64,000 nt of DNA from Lawsonella clevelandensis (lineage in GTDB: Bacteria > Actinomycetota > Actinomycetes > Mycobacteriales > Mycobacteriaceae), in assembly GCF_001293125.1 (NCBI RefSeq), contig NZ_CP009312.1, positions 618,192-682,191 on the forward strand, written 5' to 3'. Made by a program: the position numbers and the translations under genes. Below the pieces are notes generated by a model. It made no database searches. It was given only the letters and a program-made list of their open reading frames with translations, and had not been told where the DNA came from. This document shows positions 42,544-51,122 of this stretch, one piece after another (the first letter of the stretch is position 1; each line of letters begins with the position of its first letter).

Positions 42544-44271
42544 CTACCTCCCCTCCAAAGTAGCCGCCAGTGCGTAGCGGTGACGACGCTGTGTGCGCAC
42601 CTCCACCAGCCGCACGCCAGCCGGTTCCGCATACCCGGTCAGGACACCCGGTAGTTCCGCCAGAGTGCACTGCTGGTAGGCCACTCCCCAACCAGCTGCC
42701 AACGCCGCAAAGTCGGCAGTGTGCGGCACTCCGAAGAGCCGCTCAAACTGGGCTTCATACGCGGGCGCACCCTGCTCCAAGGTGGCGAAAATACCGCCGC
42801 CAGTATCGTTGGCCACCAGAATCGTGAGGTTCTTGGGGGCATTTTCCAAGGTGGGCACAAGAAGCCCTCCACTGTCATGCAGAGCAGCCAAGTCGCCGAG
42901 GAACGCCACGATCGGGCCCGGGTGGTGGAAGGCTAAACCCATGGCAGTGGAGATATTGCCATCAATGCCGGAGGCGCCCCGGTTTACCCAGCAGCGAGGG
43001 CCAAGGTCTGGGTGGGTGACGGCGAGATCCCGTACTGGATTGGAGGAGCCCACGAAAAGGAGCAGCGCAGGGTCCGCGGCGACCGCCTCCCCTACCGCAT
43101 ACGCCACCTCCAGGCCACTGGGTAGCCGACCCGGGTTGTCCTCTCGTTGCCCGGCGCGCAATCTGGCCACAACATCCAGTACATGGGCATGGGCAGCCCC
43201 GTCAGCTTCCGCACAGGTAGCCAACCAGTGCTGCGGGCTCTCTCCAACGGTGGTGAGGTGAGTACAGGCCGTTTGCGCCTGCCCGGCAACATCAGCCCAC
43301 TCTGTGGGGGCAGTGGGAGCGGTAACGACGATCTGCGGAAGCGCAGGGTCCGCAAGCAGCCGGGTGACGGAGCGGTGCAGGGTGGGTTTGCCTACCACCA
43401 CAAGCTGCTGCGGGGCGTGGGCGGGGTCGGCCAGCAGTGCTGAGACACAAAGTGGGTTGAGCAGAACGCCAGATGCTCGACCACCTGGTTCACAGAGGGT
43501 GGGAACACCAGTTAAAGCGGGTAGCTCCCAACTCCCCTGTCCCGCGATCACCAATGTCCGAAGTGAGAGATCCACAGTGGCGGTGTCACGAACTTCTGTC
43601 CAAGGACGCTGCGCAGAGCGGCCCTGCCAGCAGGGGGGAAGAGGTGTCTCATCCACTGGTGGTAGTGCTGTACTTACCGGTGGTACTGCACTATCTATCG
43701 GTGATACTAGGGGCTCTCGAAAAGGCACATCAATATGGACTGGGCCGGCACTCGCCGCTGCACGCGCCATGGTTCGGCAGAGAGCAGCCCGCCAATGCGC
43801 GTTCCATCCGTGTGCATCCGCCTCTGCTACGACGTCGGAGCCGGCTGCAGGGAGTACCAGTTCGTCGACAATATCGTGGGCGAAGATACCGCGCTGCACA
43901 ATCGTTTGCTGCGCCCCCACACCCTCCATTTCGGGTGGGCGGTTAGCTGTTAAAAAGACCACCTGCCGGTGGTTGAAACGGGCCTCTACGGCGGCGGGAT
44001 GGAGATTGGCCACCGCTGACCCAGAAGTGCACACCACCGCCACTGGGGTACCGCTAGCCGCTGTCAATCCCAGTGCCAGAAAACCTGCGCTGCGCTCATC
44101 CACTCGCACATGGAGGGTAAGCCGGCCGGCAGCCTCGGCTGCGGCTAACGCAAAGGCTAGGGGCGTGGAGCGCGACCCCGGGCAGAGCACGGCCTCCTGC
44201 ATCCCGTTGCGGATGAGCTCATCCACCACCACGCGGGCGTGCAGTGTCGCAGGGGACAGGTCTAACGTCAC
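42544..44271 (-). CDS. menD: 2-succinyl-5-enolpyruvyl-6-hydroxy-3-cyclohexene-1-carboxylate synthase
   Basis: 575 residues. Start GTG 44271 is chosen because it overlaps the upstream stop by four bases (GTGA) and has GGTGAG upstream; GTG at 44286 would add five residues. MenD is ThDP-dependent and joins isochorismate to 2-oxoglutarate. Typical parts are ARVVVDELIRNGMQEAVLCP, PGSRSTPLAFAL, SANRP-like TANRPPEM and the ThDP motif near GASGIDGNISTAMG with GDLAALHDSGG. It is co-transcribed with the epimerase-like gene before it. Confidence 0.95.
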   Translation of the reverse strand: MTLDLSPATLHARVVVDELIRNGMQEAVLCPGSRSTPLAFALAAAEAAGRLTLHVRVDERSAGFLALGLTAASGTPVAVVCTSGSAVANLHPAAVEARFNHRQVVFLTANRPPEMEGVGAQQTIVQRGIFAHDIVDELVLPAAGSDVVAEADAHGWNAHWRAALCRTMARAAASAGPVHIDVPFREPLVSPIDSAVPPVSTALPPVDETPLPPCWQGRSAQRPWTEVRDTATVDLSLRTLVIAGQGSWELPALTGVPTLCEPGGRASGVLLNPLCVSALLADPAHAPQQLVVVGKPTLHRSVTRLLADPALPQIVVTAPTAPTEWADVAGQAQTACTHLTTVGESPQHWLATCAEADGAAHAHVLDVVARLRAGQREDNPGRLPSGLEVAYAVGEAVAADPALLLFVGSSNPVRDLAVTHPDLGPRCWVNRGASGIDGNISTAMGLAFHHPGPIVAFLGDLAALHDSGGLLVPTLENAPKNLTILVANDTGGGIFATLEQGAPAYEAQFERLFGVPHTADFAALAAGWGVAYQQCTLAELPGVLTGYAEPAGVRLVEVRTQRRHRYALAATLEGR

Positions 44272-45689
44272 GGTTCGCTCACCCACTCTGCCACAACCAC
44301 CGAGCTGTCCCCCACTGCGGCCAGTTGCAGCGTGTATCCATGTGGCATGTCCAGGAAGGGCATCCCCTGCGGGTCTTTGTGAAGGGGCTCTTCGGTGAGT
44401 TCTTCGGCAAGCTCTTGGGCGATGCTCGGCTGGTCCTTCTCCGGTAATTCACCGGTAGCCGCCACTAGTACGACCTCCGGGAAACTGGGAAGGGTGAGCT
44501 CTGCTGTGCCGGACAGTACCGCCACTCGGTGCAAGCCCTCCAGGACACCCACCAGTTCCAGTGTCTCCCCCGGCGCCACCAGATGCACCCGGCTGGTTAC
44601 CTGTGGGAGCTCCGTCACGACAGTGGCTGTAGGCAATTGAGGAAGCACATGCCGGCCGGCGGACAGGGCACGAAGTTGTGCTGCCCGCAACGTGGAGTAG
44701 AGCTGGAAGAGTAACTCATAGCGGGAGGAGTCGATGTGGTCGGGAATACGCCCGTCGACTGCCATCTGGCCGATCTCGTTGAGGATGATCGCGAGTTCTC
44801 CCGTCGGTTCCTTCGAGCTTTCCGCCATGGACATGGCGAAATCAGGCATTTCGCTGGTGAGAATTCGCGCTGCTTCCTGCGCGTACATGATGGTCATGGG
44901 GCGGTCTTGGGACACTCGCGGGTGTTTACCGGTGGCGACTGCTGCACAGAGCTGGGAGATCAGTGCCCCTTTGAGGGAGGGGAAACCTTCCCCAAAAATC
45001 TGGGGGAACTGCAGTTCCATGTAGCGGGCGGCGTAACCGCTGGTGGCTTGCTCTACCAACACCCCAGCTTCCGCCAATGCCTGGCCCACCTCCGTCGTAT
45101 TGCCGGCGCTGATGGAACTGGCCAACACGATAGTTTCGGGCATAGTAGGAAGGGTTTCCAGAATCTCCACCACGGTGTCGGTGGCGGTGCGAATCTCCTG
45201 GGCGAGCTCTTCATCAGTGGGGGCGTGGGTGGGATCCGGTGGGGACCACAGGCGCGCATCCGCAAGGTAGATAAGGCTGTCGTAGTGGAAGGGAGGAAGC
45301 TGCTGTGGCTCAGCTGCGCCCAGCGGTACCGCCGGCTCACTCAGCACTTCATCTGTGGCTACTGTGTCCGCCTCTGCCCCGTTCGGCTCATCGGCGCTGG
45401 TGATGGCGGGGGTGTCGACAACGGGTGCGAGTGCCTCGCTGCCGGCAGCGGCAAGTTCTTCCTCACTGGCCAAGGGGGTTCCGTCATCAGCACTATCGGA
45501 AAAGAAGTCATCGCCGTCATCAGCCACCTCCTCGCCGTCATCGACGATCACATCGATGTCATCGTCGGTGGGAATAGTGGGGAGGAACTCCAACGGATCC
45601 ACCACCTCTAGCGTGCGCCCCACGTGGGCGGCTTGCACCTGCATATGCCAGGCCAGCACACTGCGACTGCCACACACTAGAGATGCCAT
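44268..45689 (-). CDS. Degenerate NAD-epimerase/Cap5F-like protein with acidic insert and cupin-like C terminus
   Basis: 473 residues from ATG 45689 (GAGG 9 bases upstream; an ATG at 45704 would add five residues). The N terminus (SLVCGSRSVLAWHMQVQAA) looks like a Rossmann beta-alpha unit whose glycine motif is lost. Residues about 40-130 are an Asp/Glu/Ala-rich, probably disordered insert. Residues 185-280 (TIVLASSISAGN, YMELQFPQIFGEGFPSLKGA) resemble the extended-SDR domain of WbjC/Cap5F polysaccharide enzymes, but the Tyr-x-x-x-Lys pair is not present where expected. A cupin-like part follows (VAPGETLELVGVLEGLHRVA). The comparison is by eye; function is unknown, perhaps a pseudoenzyme for surface polysaccharide. 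It is coupled to menD by a 4-base overlap. Confidence 0.6.
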   Translation of the reverse strand: MASLVCGSRSVLAWHMQVQAAHVGRTLEVVDPLEFLPTIPTDDDIDVIVDDGEEVADDGDDFFSDSADDGTPLASEEELAAAGSEALAPVVDTPAITSADEPNGAEADTVATDEVLSEPAVPLGAAEPQQLPPFHYDSLIYLADARLWSPPDPTHAPTDEELAQEIRTATDTVVEILETLPTMPETIVLASSISAGNTTEVGQALAEAGVLVEQATSGYAARYMELQFPQIFGEGFPSLKGALISQLCAAVATGKHPRVSQDRPMTIMYAQEAARILTSEMPDFAMSMAESSKEPTGELAIILNEIGQMAVDGRIPDHIDSSRYELLFQLYSTLRAAQLRALSAGRHVLPQLPTATVVTELPQVTSRVHLVAPGETLELVGVLEGLHRVAVLSGTAELTLPSFPEVVLVAATGELPEKDQPSIAQELAEELTEEPLHKDPQGMPFLDMPHGYTLQLAAVGDSSVVVAEWVSEP

Positions 45690-45749
45690 GGTCTTCATCC
45701 TCATTCTGCGGCCTTGCGGCCGCGGTCAAGTAACCCGTGTGGTCTCAGA

Positions 45750-46847
45750 TTACCCAGAAACACTTGTCCCTGGGGAGTGGCCAGCCTCCACAACACCCTG
45801 CTCCGCATCCGCTTCGCCGGAGGGATCCGGTGCAGTATGGTTCGCAGGCGGGTCTGGGATAGGCCAGGCCGAGAAAATACAAGCAGGCACCATTACCGGC
45901 ACAATCGCCCACAAGGGTGCATCCGCCCCACCACAGGCATAGGCAATTCCCACCGACACCAGCTGCACCAGCCCTACGATCCCCACGGTTTTACGGTGCG
46001 ACCCAAAATACCGTTGCAGCTTCTGGTAGTTATGCTCGCGGTGAATAAGCATCGGGTTGAGCCGATAGAACATTCGATAAATAAAGGTAAAGAGCACATC
46101 CGTCCAGTAGACGGCAAGTGGGGCAATAGTGGCCGGAATGGACACCCCCCGCACCATCAGTACCACGCACATCACCAAGGTGGCCGCACCGGCTACATAG
46201 GCGCCGCTCTCCCCTGGGAAAATGCGGGCCCGCGGAAGGTTCCACGGCAGGAATCCCAGAAAGCCGGCAATGAAGATGAGAGTGAGAATCTGCAGTGTCT
46301 TATCGGTACAATCGCGGCACAAATAGAGTGTCCACACACCACAGATGATGACGTAAAGCGACGTGATGCCATTAATACCGTCCATGAAGTTGGCGGCATT
46401 CGTTACCCACACCGTAAACGGCACGATGAGGATGGCTGTCGTCACCATGGAGGCCATGCTGTACTCGATGGGACCCGTCACCATGAGATAGATGGTGGTT
46501 CCGGACATTGCCACCCCGCCCAAGGCCAACAGCACCACACCGGCAGTCGTATTGAGGCCATAAATGTCGTCGAAGATACCCACTGCGGTGAACCACGCCA
46601 CCACGATGCCCACCAGCATGAAGAGCGGCGGAATTTGTTCCCACCCCTCCACAATAAGGTCGATGACATGCACCATAATTCCGAACAGGATGGCGAGGGA
46701 AATACCTATACCGCCGCCGCGCACCGTGGGAATAGAGTGTGCGCGGCGATTTCCCGGCATATCCACCAGGCCTTGGCCCCCGAGGAAGGGCAACAGGAGA
46801 ATTGGCGCAATAAGGGACAGCACCAGCGCGATAAGCGGTCCCAACAT
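45750..46847 (-). CDS. Polyprenyl-phosphate sugar-1-phosphate transferase (WecA/MraY family)
   Basis: 365 residues with about ten membrane segments. The family motifs are present: DMPGNRRAHSIPTVRGGG (29-46), the Mg-binding VGIFDDIYGLN (89-99), NAANFMDGINGIT (150-162) and FPGESGAYVAG. This superfamily moves a sugar-1-phosphate from a UDP-sugar to a lipid phosphate to start a glycan; WecA/TagO/WbpL-type. It is most likely not MraY itself, which normally lies in the murein cluster. The neighbouring epimerase-like gene supports a role in surface polysaccharide. The C-terminal 40 residues are polar. GAAGGTAG precedes the start. Confidence 0.8.
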   Translation of the reverse strand: MLGPLIALVLSLIAPILLLPFLGGQGLVDMPGNRRAHSIPTVRGGGIGISLAILFGIMVHVIDLIVEGWEQIPPLFMLVGIVVAWFTAVGIFDDIYGLNTTAGVVLLALGGVAMSGTTIYLMVTGPIEYSMASMVTTAILIVPFTVWVTNAANFMDGINGITSLYVIICGVWTLYLCRDCTDKTLQILTLIFIAGFLGFLPWNLPRARIFPGESGAYVAGAATLVMCVVLMVRGVSIPATIAPLAVYWTDVLFTFIYRMFYRLNPMLIHREHNYQKLQRYFGSHRKTVGIVGLVQLVSVGIAYACGGADAPLWAIVPVMVPACIFSAWPIPDPPANHTAPDPSGEADAEQGVVEAGHSPGTSVSG

Positions 46848-46943
46848 ACGTTTCTACCTTCGTCTCGGGGAATACGGGAGGGCACCTGCCCACCCACCAT
46901 GCGCACCGGGTGGTGTGCATTCTTCAGTGCTCAGTCTACGTGG

Positions 46944-48011
46944 CTAGCAGGGGGAGGTGACGACGTTCGCGAGATGAGTTGCGAGCGGGTAGCAGCGCTC
47001 CAACCTCTCCCTCCACCACTGTTCACGCCCCACAGGAGCACGCAGCTCCTCCAGTCGGGCAGGGGCAGGGGCTGCTATCCGATAGGGCAAGTGGCCATCA
47101 ACCAGCTGATGCGGTTCACAGACGTCCGCAGTGAAGAAACTGCCCGTGCCCAGCCCACAATCCGCCACCACCGGGAGGGCGGCGGCAGCGGCCAGGCCCG
47201 CGTTCATTCCGACCGCCGAGTCGAGAGCACTGGACACTGTAAGAGGGTACGGAATGTGTGAGGCAAGGCGCAGCAGCGCCCGTGGACCTCCCAGCGGGGC
47301 CGCTTTCACGACCACGCGATCCACTGCCCCAGCGGCGATAACGCGGAGCGGGTCGGTAGCGCGGCGGATTGACTCGTCAGCGGCTAGTGGGATGCTGCCG
47401 GCTAATGTGTCGTGGAGTTCCACAAGCTCGGGGACGGTGCGGCAGGGTTGTTCGGCATAGTCGAAGAAATCGCTGCCGCCGGCCGCCTCCACAATGCGGG
47501 GGAGGATGCTGCGGGCCTCCGCAACTGTCCACCCCATATTGGCGTCGACACGCAGCCGTGCGCTGGGTGCATAGTGGTGGACGAGGGCCACCCGGGCAAC
47601 ATCATCCGCCCAGCTCTGCCCACGTTCGGCAACTTTGATTTTGAAGGTGCGTACCCCGGCAAAGTCCTGCTGCACGAGGCGCCGAATAGTGTTCTGTTGA
47701 GTGACGACGTCGAGCGCCGGGATAGTGCCGTTGACAGGGATCTGGGTGCGGACTGCGGGGGGTGGGCCAAGCCATGCCATCTCGAGGCCGCTGGCTAACC
47801 AGTGGGCAGCCTCCTCATCCCCGTATTCGGGAAAGGCTCCGAACTCTCCCCACCCGGCGGGTCCCGCGAAGAGCAGCATTTCGCGGTGGTTGACACCCCG
47901 GAAGGTGACCCGCATGGGCAGGCTCACCACGAAGGCCCGCTCCTGCAAGTCGGCGAGGGTGGGTAAGGGGGTGACGGAGAATGTGGCGGAGGTGGGTGTA
48001 TCGGCGGGCAT
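46944..48011 (-). CDS. menC: o-succinylbenzoate synthase
   Basis: 355 residues. MenC is an enolase-superfamily dehydratase that forms o-succinylbenzoate. The catalytic Lys pair KIK (124-126), the metal ligands Asp156 (RVDANMG), Glu187 (YAEQP) and Asp212 (AADES), and Lys236 (VVVKAAPLGG) are all conserved. The ribosome-binding site is weak. It is divergent from menB with a 76-base gap that should hold both promoters. Confidence 0.94.
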   Translation of the reverse strand: MPADTPTSATFSVTPLPTLADLQERAFVVSLPMRVTFRGVNHREMLLFAGPAGWGEFGAFPEYGDEEAAHWLASGLEMAWLGPPPAVRTQIPVNGTIPALDVVTQQNTIRRLVQQDFAGVRTFKIKVAERGQSWADDVARVALVHHYAPSARLRVDANMGWTVAEARSILPRIVEAAGGSDFFDYAEQPCRTVPELVELHDTLAGSIPLAADESIRRATDPLRVIAAGAVDRVVVKAAPLGGPRALLRLASHIPYPLTVSSALDSAVGMNAGLAAAAALPVVADCGLGTGSFFTADVCEPHQLVDGHLPYRIAAPAPARLEELRAPVGREQWWRERLERCYPLATHLANVVTSPC

Positions 48012-48087
48012 AGTCCCACTCTACTGGTCTCTTTCTGGTTCTTTGGCTGCGTACATAACAGTAAGGCAGTGCAGTAGGCTGGAGTAC

Positions 48088-49107
48088 ATGGATCCTTCGG
48101 CCAACATCAAACGCTCTGGTGCGGATGCTCTTCACCCGGTAGAGCCGCAGCCTCGGCTCACCACCAATCCTTTCGACCCGGCACAGTGGCGTACAGTCCC
48201 TGGCTTCGAGGGCCTGACGGACGTCACCTATCATCGGCATGTGGGTGAAGGGCGCGAGTATGGCATCGTTCGGGTGGCTTTTGCCCGACCGGAGGTCTAC
48301 AACGCCTTTCGCCCCCACACGGTGGATGAGCTGTTGCGGGTGCTGGACCATGCACGCTGCACTCCCGACGTGGGTGTAGTGCTGCTCACCGGCAACGGGC
48401 CGTCTCCGAAGAACGGTGGTTGGGCCTTCTGTACTGGGGGCGACCAGCGTATCCGCGGAAAGTCGGGGTACCAGTATGCGCAGACTGATGCGGACGGCGC
48501 CCCGGTGGGGGAAGATGTGTCCACTGTTGATGCCGCACGGGCGAAGGCAGAGGGTGGCCGGCTCCATATCCTTGAGGTGCAGCGGCTTATTCGGACAATG
48601 CCAAAGGTGGTGATGTGTCTGGTGAATGGTTGGGCTGCCGGCGGCGGGCACTCGTTGCATGTGGTATGTGATCTCACTCTGGCGAGCCGGGAGTGCGCTC
48701 GCTTTAAGCAAACTGATGCCGATGTGGGGTCGTTTGATGCCGGTTTCGGTAGTGCCTACCTGGCAAAGCAGGTAGGACAGAAGCGAGCGCGGGAAATTTT
48801 CTTCTTGGGCCGTTCGTATACTGCCGCGCAGATGTATGCGATGGGTGCTGTCAATGAGGTTGTCGATCACGCTGATCTAGAGACAGTGGCAATTGAATGG
48901 GCAAGGGTTATTAATAAAAAGTCTCCGACGGCCCAGCGGATGTTGAAGTTTGCTTTCAACTTGGCTGATGATGGTTTGGTGGGCCAGCAGGTCTTTGCTG
49001 GTGAGGCTACTCGTCTGGCCTATATGACAGATGAGGCGATGGAGGGCCGGGAGGCATTTTTGGAGAAGAGGACCCCGGAATGGGAGCAGTTCCCGTTCTA
49101 TTACTAA
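48088..49107 (+). CDS. menB: 1,4-dihydroxy-2-naphthoyl-CoA synthase
   Basis: 339 residues from the ATG at 48088, GGAG four bases upstream; the frame is open far upstream opposite menC but that is not coding. The crotonase motifs are AFCTGGDQRI (113-122), NGWAAGGGHSLHVVCDLT (180-197) and TDADVGSFDAGFGSAYL. It closes o-succinylbenzoyl-CoA to the naphthoyl-CoA ring. The N-terminal 40-residue extension and the insert near 124-160 are the longer actinobacterial form. Confidence 0.95.
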   Translation: MDPSANIKRSGADALHPVEPQPRLTTNPFDPAQWRTVPGFEGLTDVTYHRHVGEGREYGIVRVAFARPEVYNAFRPHTVDELLRVLDHARCTPDVGVVLLTGNGPSPKNGGWAFCTGGDQRIRGKSGYQYAQTDADGAPVGEDVSTVDAARAKAEGGRLHILEVQRLIRTMPKVVMCLVNGWAAGGGHSLHVVCDLTLASRECARFKQTDADVGSFDAGFGSAYLAKQVGQKRAREIFFLGRSYTAAQMYAMGAVNEVVDHADLETVAIEWARVINKKSPTAQRMLKFAFNLADDGLVGQQVFAGEATRLAYMTDEAMEGREAFLEKRTPEWEQFPFYY

Positions 49108-49351
49108 TGTCGTAGGTGTGATTTATTCATCTGGTGTTCACTCGGCAAATCTGTGATTTTTTGATGCTGGTAAATCCCTATTTACCTGTTTCCTTTATGC
49201 ATAAAGATTTCTTTAGATTTATTGTGCCACATCCTGTTTAACTATCTTTCCAAGTTGCAGATCAACCATCCTAAACAATTGAATTACTTGTCCTCCTTAT
49301 CTTTTAGACGTCTTACACGGAAGACCAGGATAAACGAGGGGTGAACTGCGT

Positions 49352-49380
49352 TGTGAATCGTCCAAAGTTAGACGATAATC
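49352..49380 (+). promoter_or_regulatory. Promoter of pitA, predicted to give a leaderless mRNA
   Basis: TTGTGA (49352-49357) and GATAAT (49375-49380, 5/6 of TATAAT) are 17 bases apart. Seven bases later is the pitA GTG at 49387, so transcription should begin at or next to the start codon. No ribosome-binding site lies before the GTG. Confidence 0.65.
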
Positions 49381-49386
49381 ATCTCC

Positions 49387-50775
49387 GTGAGTCCTGAATT
49401 AATCATTCTGTGCATCGTGGTCGTTACCGCTCTGGCTTTCGACTTCACCAACGGATTCCACGACACAGGCAACGCAATGGCTACCTCCATTGCCACCGGC
49501 GCACTGAAACCCAAAGTTGCCGTCTCCCTATCCGCAGCATTGAACCTCGTCGGCGCATTCCTCTCCGTCGAAGTCGCCGCCACCGTCGCCAAAGGCATCG
49601 TCAATCTCGACAAAGTGAGCGTTGACCCAGCAGACGGTAAAAACCACATGTTGCTCCTCATCGTCTTTTGCGGTCTTGTGGGCGGCATCCTCTGGAACCT
49701 CCTAACCTGGCTTTTCGGCCTTCCCTCCAGCTCCTCCCACGCCCTCTTCGGTGGCCTCATCGGCGCCGCACTAGTCTCCTTGGGGACGAGTGGCGTTGTG
49801 TGGGGCGGTGTCGTCGGCAAGATCATCATCCCAGCCGTCCTCGCTCCCGTCGTCGCCGGTATTATTTCTGCTGTCGCTACCGCACTGGTCTACCTCATTA
49901 CCCGCAACGTCGAACATGAGAAGCAGATCCGCGGCTTCCGCTGGGGCCAAATCCTTTCCGCGTCACTCATTTCCCTCTCCCACGGCACCAATGACGCCCA
50001 GAAGACAATGGGTGTTATTTTCCTAGCCTTAATCGCCTATGGCAAAGTCAACCCAGATGACGGCATTCCTGCCTGGGTCAAGGTGTGCTGCGCCTTTGCC
50101 ATCGCTCTCGGCACCTACATTGGTGGTTGGCGCGTTATCCGAACCCTCGGTAAGGGCCTGGTAGAAGTTGAATCTCCACAAGGTATGGCAGCTGATATGG
50201 CCACCGCCTCGGTCATTCTCGCCTCCTCCCACTTTGGCCTTGCCCTCTCCACCACCCACGTCGCCACCGGCTCTATCCTCGGTACTGGCCTTGGCCGCAA
50301 GGGTGCAGAAGTACGCTGGGGCGTGGCCGGCCGTATGGTCATCGCCTGGGTCATTACCCTTCCCGCCGCTGCCATCGTTGGCGCCCTGACCTGGTTGCTC
50401 GGCCACTATGTGGGGCTTCACAACGAGATGCTCGGCGTTATCGTCGTCTTCGCTGTGCTCGTTGCTGCCGCCGGCTATATCTACCATCACAGCCGCAAAG
50501 CCCCCATCAACGCCAACAACGTTAACGACGACTGGGACGAGCACAGCAACCCAGGCCAGCTCAGCAGCGCAGAGGGCAAGGACCCTACGAGCTTCAAAAC
50601 TCGTAGGTCTCGCAAACTCGGCACAGCCACCAAGCAGGACGCTGTTTCTGCCGACCCGGCAACAGGCACAGACCCCGCCGCAACAGCGTCCACTGACCCG
50701 GGCCCCAACGCCTCCGTGGCCGAGGTGGTCGCCGAACCTCTTAACACTCCGCAGCAGCAGGGAGGTCACCGCTAA
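49387..50775 (+). CDS. pitA: PiT family inorganic phosphate transporter
   Basis: 462 residues with about ten membrane segments. The two PiT signatures, ALAFDFTNGFHDTGNAMATS near residue 15 and SHGTNDAQKTMG near 200, are repeated as expected. Low-affinity phosphate uptake driven by ion coupling. The last 90 residues are a hydrophilic cytoplasmic tail with Ala/Pro/Thr repeats. The start is GTG, probably leaderless. It ends with TAATG overlapping the next gene. In Corynebacterium a pit gene also lies among men genes. Confidence 0.92.
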   Translation: MSPELIILCIVVVTALAFDFTNGFHDTGNAMATSIATGALKPKVAVSLSAALNLVGAFLSVEVAATVAKGIVNLDKVSVDPADGKNHMLLLIVFCGLVGGILWNLLTWLFGLPSSSSHALFGGLIGAALVSLGTSGVVWGGVVGKIIIPAVLAPVVAGIISAVATALVYLITRNVEHEKQIRGFRWGQILSASLISLSHGTNDAQKTMGVIFLALIAYGKVNPDDGIPAWVKVCCAFAIALGTYIGGWRVIRTLGKGLVEVESPQGMAADMATASVILASSHFGLALSTTHVATGSILGTGLGRKGAEVRWGVAGRMVIAWVITLPAAAIVGALTWLLGHYVGLHNEMLGVIVVFAVLVAAAGYIYHHSRKAPINANNVNDDWDEHSNPGQLSSAEGKDPTSFKTRRSRKLGTATKQDAVSADPATGTDPAATASTDPGPNASVAEVVAEPLNTPQQQGGHR

Positions 50776-51068
50776 TGTTGATGGAAACTCTTCGTAACCT
50801 GCCCGCCGTTCTCCTCGCTGGTCTCCTCTTCGGCGCCGGGCTACCTGTCCTCTTTGCCTTCGCCATGGCCGCCGGTTCCGGCAAGACTGAAGAAGTAGAC
50901 GGCGAAATGATGGAAGTGAAGCCTCCGGCTCTCCCCATGCGGATCCTTTCCTACCTGCTTTTTGCACTCGTCATCGTCCTCATTGTGGTGGGCGTGCTGT
51001 GGGTCTCCCAGCACTTCATCTACACCACCTTCGGACTCGATATCTTCCAGAATGGCGGCAAGGGATAA
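50775..51068 (+). CDS. Small membrane protein downstream of pitA
   Basis: 97 residues. Two transmembrane segments (about 12-33 and 55-77) are joined by an acidic cytoplasmic-type loop (TEEVDGEMMEVKPP). GGGAGG precedes the ATG, which overlaps the pitA stop by one base, so it is translated with pitA. It may assist or regulate the phosphate transporter, but I do not recognise the family. Confidence 0.75.
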   Translation: MLMETLRNLPAVLLAGLLFGAGLPVLFAFAMAAGSGKTEEVDGEMMEVKPPALPMRILSYLLFALVIVLIVVGVLWVSQHFIYTTFGLDIFQNGGKG

Positions 51069-51122
51069 CCACCCGCTACACCAATAACCACATAACTCTT
51101 CAACAGGAAGCGGCGTCTTCCC

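Noticed and set aside
45714-47261. 515-codon plus-strand open frame
   Set aside because: Overlaps the WecA-type transferase and menC on the other strand; His-rich shadow composition.
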